From Candidatus Iainarchaeum sp. (GTDB lineage Archaea > Iainarchaeota > Iainarchaeia > Iainarchaeales > GCA-2688035): a stretch of 5,267 nt of DNA. A program made the translations under genes and the position numbers. Below, one piece after another: positions 1 through 5,040 of this stretch (within the stretch, counting starts at the first letter, position 1; the number at the start of each line of letters is the position of its first letter). Location: NCBI GenBank assembly GCA_026396975.1, contig JAPLVT010000167.1, forward strand, positions 1-5,267, read 5' to 3'. The notes under the pieces were generated by a model. That model saw only the letters and a list, made by a program, of their open reading frames with translations, did no database searches and was not told where the DNA came from.

Positions 1-495
1 AAAGCAAAGAAAATGGGATTTGACAACGCGATTGAAATAATAGGAAGCGCACAGGCATCGGATAGCCTTGCGCTTACAGGAAGAAAGAGCCTTACGGAAA
101 TACTTGCCACAAAGGTTGCTGCAAAAGAGGCTTACACACAAGCGGGCGTAACAGTACAAGACATCGACGTAGTGGAGTTGCACGATTGCTTTTCGATAGC
201 AAGCATACTTGCAATAGAGGATTTGGGCTTTTTCAAAAAAGGCGAGGGCGGAAAGGCTGTTGAGCAGGGCAGGACCGCCCTGAACAGTGAAATATCAGTG
301 AACCCTTCAGGCGGATTGAAATGCGGACACCCCGTGGGCGCAACAGGGGTAAAACAGGTTGTGGAAATAGCGGAACAATTGCTTGGAAAATGCGGAAAAC
401 GCCAAGTAACTGGCGCTGAAACCGGTCTGGCACACAATGTCGGCGGCAGCGGGGCAACAGCGGTAGTGCACATTCTCCGCAGATTGCAACGGTGA
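1..495 (+). CDS. Acetyl-CoA acetyltransferase (archaeal thiolase), C-terminal part, 5' end outside window
   Basis: This is the C-terminal 164 residues of an archaeal/SCP2-type thiolase, which condenses two acetyl-CoA to acetoacetyl-CoA as the first step of the cytosolic mevalonate pathway. The frame is open from base 1, so the ATG at base 13 is internal and not the start. Visible thiolase landmarks are VELHDCF (bases 172-192), the NPSGG...CGHPVGATG block carrying the conserved active-site His (301-348), and the glycine-rich tail GLAHNVGGSGATAVVHIL (424-477). The last block has His-Asn where classical biosynthetic thiolases carry a catalytic Cys, as expected for the archaeal/SCP2-like branch. 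The C-terminus ends normally with TGA, so the gene is not cut by the insertion that follows. Its usual archaeal partner, the DUF35 protein, lies one gene downstream. The N-terminal nucleophilic Cys region is outside the window. Confidence 0.93.
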   Translation, partial: KAKKMGFDNAIEIIGSAQASDSLALTGRKSLTEILATKVAAKEAYTQAGVTVQDIDVVELHDCFSIASILAIEDLGFFKKGEGGKAVEQGRTALNSEISVNPSGGLKCGHPVGATGVKQVVEIAEQLLGKCGKRQVTGAETGLAHNVGGSGATAVVHILRRLQR

Positions 496-502
496 ATAAA
501 AT

Positions 503-1765
503 ATGCGAGACGAACAGCGGAAGCCCACTCTTTCGAAAGTGATTAATGCTATCAAAGCCACTTTAATAACTGAGCGCGGTATGCCTAACGAGATTAACTT
601 ATTCGATTTGCCGCGTAACCAAGTGCGGGTGAAGATAAGGAAAGAGTTCAGGGAGGAAATTTTCTCAAAATTGCTTGCCAAATACGGCTCTTTTTCTGGC
701 GTTGCAAAGGCAACAGGTTTAAGCAGAGGCGAAGCCGCCAGGCGATACTTCATTGAAAGGAGTGGCATGCCGCTTTCATTTTTGGAAAGAATTTGTTTGC
801 TAACAAACATAAGCAGAAAGGATGCCCAGCACAATGTCGTTGAGCTAAAGACAATTAAATCAAAAGAGAGCATAAAAAACCCGAAACTGCCATTTAGGAT
901 TACACCAAAATTTGCGTTGGCTGTTGGCGGGGTTCTTGGAGACGGCGGCATAGAGAAAAAGAAATGCAGGGTTTGGTATTTCAACCAAGAAAAAGAACAA
1001 ATTGAAAGCTTTACTGGCGCGGTAAAGGATTCTTTTGGCGAAGTGAACTTTGCTCGCCACCGATCAATAAGTGGGACGCCTTGCGTTATTTTCCCAAAGA
1101 TAATCGGGGTTATTCTGAAAATCATTGGCTTGCAGGACGGGAACAAAAACTACCAGCACAAAGTTGGCGTTCCAGAAATGTTGCTCAATTCAAGAGACAA
1201 GAAAGTAAAGATTGCCCTTCTGCAGCGCTTGTTCGACGACGATGGCACGGTAGTGAACCACCATAACAACAGGTGCGTTAGCTTTATAGCCCCAAAAATA
1301 ACGCCAAAAGAAGAAATTGTCGAACAGCCAAAAATTCTTTTGGATATAAGGAAGATCCTGTTGGAGTTTGGAATAGAATCAGCCATCTGCACGCACGGCA
1401 AGAACATTAAAAGCACGGAAATAACAACAAACTGGGAAATCAGGATTAGGGGAAAAGAAAACTTGCAAAAATTCTACGAAAAAGTGGGTTTTGGGCTCGA
1501 AAGAAAACAAAAAACCCTCAAAGCGGTTTTGGATAGATACGTTGACGGATTAGAATTTTACCCCCGACACAAAGCAAGGGAACACTACCTCAACGCGATA
1601 AAAGAGCTGAAGCAAAAAAATATTAGGGCAACCGCCAAAAGCATCGCTGCCGCCTGCAAAAGGAACCAGCGGCGCATACGGGAAATCTTGGCAAAATTAA
1701 CAAAGGAAGGGTTACTGTATAGAACTCTAGAACAAAAAGAGTTTGTTTACGAGGTGGTTGAATGA
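503..1765 (+). CDS. Stand-alone LAGLIDADG endonuclease-like protein with flanking HTH-like regions
   Basis: This 420-residue protein has three visible parts. Residues about 35-100 form a basic, helical region with an HTH-like stretch (GVAKATGLSRGEAARRY, 66-82). Residues about 130-345 are a LAGLIDADG homing-endonuclease fold with motif one FALAVGGVLGDGG (137-149) and motif two ALLQRLFDDDGTV (238-250). The acidic residues that normally bind metal, Asp147 and Asp247, are both present, so nuclease activity is possible. Residues about 358-420 resemble a winged helix (ATAKSIAAACKRNQRRIREI, then a wing-like LLYRTLEQKEFVYEV). No intein splice residues are seen and neither neighbour is interrupted, so it is a free-standing gene. 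It starts 7 bases after the thiolase stop, with GGTGA (491-495) as ribosome binding site, and overlaps the DUF35 gene by ATGA. Its codons look AT-richer than the neighbours'. It could be a mobile endonuclease or a domesticated DNA-binding regulator; the sequence does not decide. Confidence 0.85.
   Translation: MRDEQRKPTLSKVINAIKATLITERGMPNEINLFDLPRNQVRVKIRKEFREEIFSKLLAKYGSFSGVAKATGLSRGEAARRYFIERSGMPLSFLERICLLTNISRKDAQHNVVELKTIKSKESIKNPKLPFRITPKFALAVGGVLGDGGIEKKKCRVWYFNQEKEQIESFTGAVKDSFGEVNFARHRSISGTPCVIFPKIIGVILKIIGLQDGNKNYQHKVGVPEMLLNSRDKKVKIALLQRLFDDDGTVVNHHNNRCVSFIAPKITPKEEIVEQPKILLDIRKILLEFGIESAICTHGKNIKSTEITTNWEIRIRGKENLQKFYEKVGFGLERKQKTLKAVLDRYVDGLEFYPRHKAREHYLNAIKELKQKNIRATAKSIAAACKRNQRRIREILAKLTKEGLLYRTLEQKEFVYEVVE
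911..949 (+). other. LAGLIDADG motif one (coding for residues 137-149)
   Basis: FALAVGGVLGDGG matches the first LAGLIDADG helix, with the terminal acidic residue Asp147 and the following Gly intact. This helix normally packs at the two-fold axis and supplies a metal-binding acid. Confidence 0.8.
1214..1252 (+). other. LAGLIDADG motif two (coding for residues 238-250)
   Basis: ALLQRLFDDDGTV matches the second LAGLIDADG helix (usual form like LFDADGxV), with Asp247-Gly248 in the catalytic place. Two motifs in one chain, about 100 residues apart, indicate a monomeric two-repeat enzyme fold. Confidence 0.8.
1751..1757 (+). promoter_or_regulatory. Ribosome binding site for the DUF35 gene, inside the upstream gene
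   Basis: GAGGTGG lies 4 bases before the ATG at 1762 and within the last codons of the LAGLIDADG gene. It complements the archaeal 16S 3' end (GGAGGTGATC). With the ATGA overlap it fixes the start of the DUF35 gene and suggests coupled translation. Confidence 0.75.
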
Positions 1766-2166
1766 CAAACAACTCGCTTCCATTAATGTGGAGAAAGTTC
1801 CCGGAACGCTATCTGCTGATGGGAAACAAGTGCACTAACTGCGGAACAGCATTCTTCCCCGCGCGCAAAATGTGCCCGAACTGCAGGAGAAAAGGAAAGC
1901 TTGTCGACGAGGGAATGAGCAAAGAAGGCGAAATAATCACCTTCACGGAAATGTTCAGCGCACCATACGGCTTTGAGCTTGAAACGCCCTACTTCATCGC
2001 AATAATAAAGCTTAACAACGGCGCGAAAGTGCTCTCACAAATAGTGGACAGCGCGCACGAAAAGGTAAAAATCGGCGCAAAAGTCCAAAAGGTATTCAGA
2101 AAAATAAGCGACATAGACCCGGAAGGGCCGATTGCGTACGGGTATAAATTCAAGGTTGTAGAGTAA
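1762..2166 (+). CDS. Zn-ribbon/OB-fold (DUF35) protein, partner of thiolase and HMG-CoA synthase
   Basis: This complete 134-residue protein has the standard archaeal DUF35 layout. A short N-terminal helix (MWRKFPERYLLMG, 9-21) precedes a rubredoxin-like zinc ribbon with Cys24-x2-Cys27 and Cys38-x2-Cys41, followed by an OB-fold, about residues 55-134. In the methanogen Methanothermococcus thermolithotrophicus the homologue holds thiolase and HMG-CoA synthase together and binds the CoA part of the intermediate, letting the endergonic thiolase step be pulled forward; I infer the same role here from family and context. The gene starts within the stop codon of the LAGLIDADG gene (ATGA), with GAGGTGG as ribosome binding site. 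In archaea this gene commonly sits directly beside the thiolase, so the gene between them is the odd element. No HMG-CoA synthase follows; it may be upstream of the window. Confidence 0.92.
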   Translation: MTNNSLPLMWRKFPERYLLMGNKCTNCGTAFFPARKMCPNCRRKGKLVDEGMSKEGEIITFTEMFSAPYGFELETPYFIAIIKLNNGAKVLSQIVDSAHEKVKIGAKVQKVFRKISDIDPEGPIAYGYKFKVVE

Positions 2167-2176
2167 TTTCTTATTG

Positions 2177-3532
2177 ATGCTGATGCCCAAAAAACCGGTT
2201 AGAGTGCGAATTCACCCGCAAAGCATGGGAACGAGAAACATCAGGCGGCAGCTGCAGCGACAGGTCTACCGGGAGATGGGAATAAGCAGGAGCAGGCCGA
2301 CAACCGCGGCTACAAACAGGCAAATTCTAAGCGTTCTGCACCCCACACACGCCGAGAGGTCGGCAATGCAGTCTGTTGCGCATGATTTTTCAGCACTGCC
2401 TGCAGAATCAAGGGCCGCTTTTGTGGAAAGGGCGCGAATAAGGCAGGTTCTTCTGCAAAACCAACGCATACGGCAGATTGTTGAAAGATATCCGCGCCTC
2501 GGCGCTTCGCTGGACTCGCAAATTGAAAGAGCACTGACCCAGAGGGGATTCAAGTGCACTTCTGAATTGTGGGGCGCGAGAAAAGCGATTGCCGCCGGAA
2601 TCAAGACAATTGACGCCAGGACAGGGGGCTACAGCGAAATTATGAATGAAAGGATGGGCAAAGTTGCAGGGAGCATGCTTGCAAACGTTCGGGCGCCGAC
2701 AATTTTTGACATTGGCACTGGCGCGGGTTCTACAATACTGCAAGTCGTCGAAAACATTCATCCCGCGCAGAGGGCGAACGCGAAAATAGTAATCTCGGAC
2801 GTTGTGCCGACTGCGCTAAAAAGCGTTAGAAGGCAGCTTGCTGCAATGGGCGTAAAGCCGGGGAATGTGATTATTTTCCCTGTGGGCTTCAACCATGTTT
2901 GCTCAACGCTGCGGACAATGCCGAGGCAGCCTTTTTTGAAAAAATTCCCGGGATACAACTTCAGGAAAAACCTGCTTTCGCTAATCGGGCAAGTGGACCT
3001 ATTTGTCAGCGGCGCGACATTCAACAACTTCCCGAAAATAAACGGCATCCTGAGAGGGACAAAAGCGCTTTTGAAGCCGGGCGGGGCAGCAGTAATATGG
3101 GACTGGGCGGGAATAGAAACAACCGCGAGAGCGTTGCCGCGCGAACAATTGGAAAGGAAAATGTTCGCTACAGAAGGGAACGCTCCCACGGGAAGGGAAA
3201 ACTTGCTTTCTTTTTCCGAGTACTGGCTAAGGTCATACATAAAAGACGAGGCGAGGCTGCAGGAGGCGCTTTCGAGGTTGCAAAGGGACGTTGGAGCAAG
3301 CAACAGCTTTGATTTCATAAAATGGGCTGAAGCAAACCGGGGGCTGTTCGAGCAGGACTGGCAAAAAATAGCAGGGCAGGGAAGAAGGAACAGGGGCTAC
3401 AGGACAACAGAGCAGATTGCCGGAGACATGCAGAGGGCTGGAATGCGGGTGCAAAGCGTTTTCTTCCCGTTGTACGAACCAGGCAAGATAACGCAAGGAA
3501 ACAACCAATACATAATAATTGCGAGAAAATGA
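2177..3532 (+). CDS. SAM-dependent methyltransferase-like protein, function unknown
   Basis: I do not recognise this protein beyond its fold; counted from the ATG at 2177 it has 451 residues. The first ~165 residues are strongly basic, rich in Arg and Gln and predicted helical, with no signal peptide or membrane segment. Residues from about 175 look like a class I (Rossmann) methyltransferase. FDIGTGAGS (177-185) is the SAM-binding glycine motif, IVISDV (204-209) ends the second strand with an acidic residue, and DLFVSG (274-279) followed by LLKPGGAAVIWDW (298-310) fits the fourth and fifth strands. A helical insert at about 315-415 and a final strand FFPLYEP...QYIIIARK complete it. The arginine-rich N-terminus could bind RNA or another anion, but the substrate is unknown. 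Start choice is uncertain: TTG 2174, ATG 2177 and ATG 2183 are in frame and none has a clear ribosome binding site. It separates the thiolase/DUF35 pair from mevalonate kinase and is not a known pathway enzyme. Confidence 0.78.
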   Translation: MLMPKKPVRVRIHPQSMGTRNIRRQLQRQVYREMGISRSRPTTAATNRQILSVLHPTHAERSAMQSVAHDFSALPAESRAAFVERARIRQVLLQNQRIRQIVERYPRLGASLDSQIERALTQRGFKCTSELWGARKAIAAGIKTIDARTGGYSEIMNERMGKVAGSMLANVRAPTIFDIGTGAGSTILQVVENIHPAQRANAKIVISDVVPTALKSVRRQLAAMGVKPGNVIIFPVGFNHVCSTLRTMPRQPFLKKFPGYNFRKNLLSLIGQVDLFVSGATFNNFPKINGILRGTKALLKPGGAAVIWDWAGIETTARALPREQLERKMFATEGNAPTGRENLLSFSEYWLRSYIKDEARLQEALSRLQRDVGASNSFDFIKWAEANRGLFEQDWQKIAGQGRRNRGYRTTEQIAGDMQRAGMRVQSVFFPLYEPGKITQGNNQYIIIARK

Positions 3533-3550
3533 GGGTTAACGGATTTTAAT

Positions 3551-3555
3551 GGAGG
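3551..3555 (+). promoter_or_regulatory. Strong ribosome binding site upstream of mevalonate kinase
   Basis: GGAGG is a perfect anti-SD match. It lies 8 bases before an in-frame ATA (3564-3566), normal spacing for a start there. The ATG at 3549 overlaps this site and is followed by a stop after three codons. The canonical GTG at 3615 is about 60 bases away, too far to be served by it. The site therefore argues for initiation at ATA. Confidence 0.65.
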
Positions 3556-3563
3556 AATAATAT

Positions 3564-4487
3564 ATAGCACAAGGAAAAGGTTATGCGAAAACCATTCTTT
3601 TCGGCGAGCATTTTGTGGTGTACGGCCTGCCCGGGGTAGCTGCCGGGCTGGGCTTGCTTGTAAAGGCAATGATTGGGAAAGGAAATGGCGTTGTTTTTGA
3701 CGACAAGGTTTTCAACGAGACAGTTGACTGCGCAAAGCAGCCAGGCCACGTGAAATGCCAGATGTTCAAACCTGTTTTTGAAAAATTGGGTGTAAATGAC
3801 ATAAAGATAAGGATAGAAGCCACAATGCTGCCCGGCGTCGGCATGGGCTATAGCGCTGCGCTTTCTGTCGCGGTCATCAGAGCGCTGAGCAAGTTTTACA
3901 AGCTGAGCCTCAACGACGAGCAGGTGAACGAGCTTGCCTACAAAGTCGAAAAGGTAAGCCACGGCACTCCGAGCGGCATAGACAACAGCTGCGCGACCTT
4001 CGGCGGCATAATATGGTTCGAGAAGAACATGCAGGGAGGAAAAAACAAGATCGAGAAAATGCGGCTCGGCAGGCCGCTGCCGCTCGTGATAGCGAGCACA
4101 GGAAAAATGGGCAACACGAAGGAGCTGGTAGCTGCCGTAAGGGTGAGAAAGGAGAAAAACGAAGAGGAATTCGCAAAAATATTTTCAGAATACAAGGCGC
4201 TTGTGCCGAAAGCAAAGGACGCACTGGAAAGGGGAGACCTAAAAGGAATAGGGGAATTGATGAAGCAGGACCAGCTGCTGCTGGAAAAAATCGGCGTGAG
4301 CACGCAGGAACTTGAAAGCATGTGCAGCCTGTGCATGGAAAAGGGCGCGCTCGGGGCGAAGCTTACCGGCGCTGGCGGCGGTGGCTGCATGATAGCGCTT
4401 TGCGAAGACAAGCAAACCCAGGGGAAAGTGTTCCAAGCGCTGCAGGAAAAAGGATACAGGACATTCAAAACAATGATAGGTGCTTGA
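3564..4487 (+). CDS. mvk: Mevalonate kinase (GHMP family), apparently starting at ATA
   Basis: This enzyme phosphorylates mevalonate to 5-phosphomevalonate with ATP in the cytosol. All GHMP-kinase blocks are visible (numbered from ATA as residue 1; 307 residues). GYAKTILFGEHFVVYG (6-21) contains the conserved substrate-loop Lys9. LPGVGMGYSAAL (89-100) is the phosphate-binding loop. Glu129 and HGTPSGIDN (133-141) supply the metal ligand and catalytic Asp140. KLTGAGGGG (266-274) is the C-terminal glycine motif. The first canonical start in frame, GTG 3615, would delete the first block, so it is rejected. The frame is open upstream only to TAA 3558-3560, leaving ATA 3564 with GGAGG 8 bases before it. 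A base-call error (ATG read as ATA, or TAA miscalled after the ATG at 3549) could give the same picture. The stop TGA directly abuts the next ATG, so it is co-transcribed with ubiX. Confidence 0.9.
   Translation: MAQGKGYAKTILFGEHFVVYGLPGVAAGLGLLVKAMIGKGNGVVFDDKVFNETVDCAKQPGHVKCQMFKPVFEKLGVNDIKIRIEATMLPGVGMGYSAALSVAVIRALSKFYKLSLNDEQVNELAYKVEKVSHGTPSGIDNSCATFGGIIWFEKNMQGGKNKIEKMRLGRPLPLVIASTGKMGNTKELVAAVRVRKEKNEEEFAKIFSEYKALVPKAKDALERGDLKGIGELMKQDQLLLEKIGVSTQELESMCSLCMEKGALGAKLTGAGGGGCMIALCEDKQTQGKVFQALQEKGYRTFKTMIGA
4478..4482 (+). promoter_or_regulatory. Ribosome binding site for the ubiX-like gene
   Basis: AGGTG, within the last codons of mevalonate kinase, lies 5 bases before the ATG at 4488. 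It supports that start and tight coupling with the kinase. Confidence 0.6.
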
Positions 4488-5039
4488 ATGAAACTCATTA
4501 TTGCAATCTGCGGCGCCTCAGGCGTTGTTTACGGTATTGAACTGCTAAAGGCGCTAAAGGAAGCGAAGGTTGAAGCACACCTCATACTCAGTGAGTGGGC
4601 GGAAAAATTGATTGAAGAAGAGACCGAGTACAAGGTTGCAGGAGTGAAAAAGCTCGCAAGCAAGGTTTATGATTACAGGGGCATGGCGGCTGCAATCAGC
4701 AGCAGCTCTTTCATTGTCGACGGAATGATAGTGTGCCCGGCAACAGTAAAAACAGTTTCCGAGATAGCGCACGCTGATTCGAGCAACCTAATCTCGCGCG
4801 CTGCGGACAACATGCTGAAAACAAGAAAGCCGCTAATTGTTTGCATCAGGGAAACCCCGCTTAGCGGCCCGTGCCTTGAAAACCTTGCGAAAATAGCCCA
4901 ATACGGCGGAATAGTAATGCCGCTCTCGCCGGGCTTCTACCACAAGCCCAAGAAAATGCAGGACTTGTTTGACTTCATTTCAGGAAAAGCGTTAGATTTA
5001 TTTGGGATTCCGAACAAAAAATTCAAAAGGTGGGAATAA
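4488..5039 (+). CDS. ubiX: UbiX-type flavin prenyltransferase
   Basis: This 183-residue protein is full length for the UbiX/Pad1 family, which joins a dimethylallyl unit to FMN to make prenyl-FMN, the cofactor of UbiD decarboxylases. Landmarks are the FMN-binding CGASGVVYG (8-16), the SEWAEK helix (35-40), the SSSSFIVDGMIVCPATVKT segment (71-89), LISRAADNMLK (101-111), RETPLS (121-126) with a conserved Glu, and the C-terminal PLSPGFYHKPKKMQDL and DLFGIPNKKFKRW. Where many members have Pro-Cys-Ser, this one has Pro-Ala-Thr (84-87 region). The gene touches the mevalonate kinase stop (TGAATG) and is followed one base later by a UbiD-family gene. This arrangement points to service of a mevalonate-pathway UbiD enzyme, not ubiquinone synthesis, which archaea generally lack. 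Confidence 0.93.
   Translation: MKLIIAICGASGVVYGIELLKALKEAKVEAHLILSEWAEKLIEEETEYKVAGVKKLASKVYDYRGMAAAISSSSFIVDGMIVCPATVKTVSEIAHADSSNLISRAADNMLKTRKPLIVCIRETPLSGPCLENLAKIAQYGGIVMPLSPGFYHKPKKMQDLFDFISGKALDLFGIPNKKFKRWE
5028..5034 (+). promoter_or_regulatory. Ribosome binding site for the ubiD-like gene
   Basis: AGGTGGG at the end of ubiX lies 6 bases before ATG 5041. It is a strong anti-SD match and confirms that start. Confidence 0.7.
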
Positions 5040-5040
5040 A

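Noticed and set aside
485..505. Direct repeat flanking the LAGLIDADG gene (GGTGAATAAA versus GGTTGAATGA near 1755)
   Set aside because: The similarity is short and explained by both being ribosome-binding-site/stop junctions; a like sequence also occurs at the ubiX-ubiD junction.
307..1146. Long open frame on the - strand (279 codons)
   Set aside because: It lies opposite the thiolase tail and the LAGLIDADG gene, has low-complexity composition and no recognisable motif. The + strand carries clear conserved motifs.
503..1765. LAGLIDADG gene as an intein or intron-encoded endonuclease
   Set aside because: There are no intein splice residues at its ends. The thiolase ends and DUF35 begins with normal termini, so no host gene is split and no intron is needed.
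2758..3318. Open frame on the - strand opposite the methyltransferase-like gene
   Set aside because: It shows no domain motif and no ribosome binding site, and the + strand holds the SAM-binding motifs.
3533..3563. Terminator or new promoter between the methyltransferase-like gene and mevalonate kinase
   Set aside because: There is no stem-loop with a T-run. The AATAATATATA stretch resembles an archaeal TATA box, but transcription from it would begin inside the conserved N-terminal coding block.
3615..4487. GTG at 3615 as the start of mevalonate kinase
   Set aside because: It would remove the conserved Lys9 and most of the KTILFGEHFVVYG block, and it lacks a nearby ribosome binding site.
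3938..4498. Open frame on the - strand opposite mevalonate kinase
   Set aside because: It is a shadow of a GC-rich coding region; the kinase motifs on the + strand are unambiguous.
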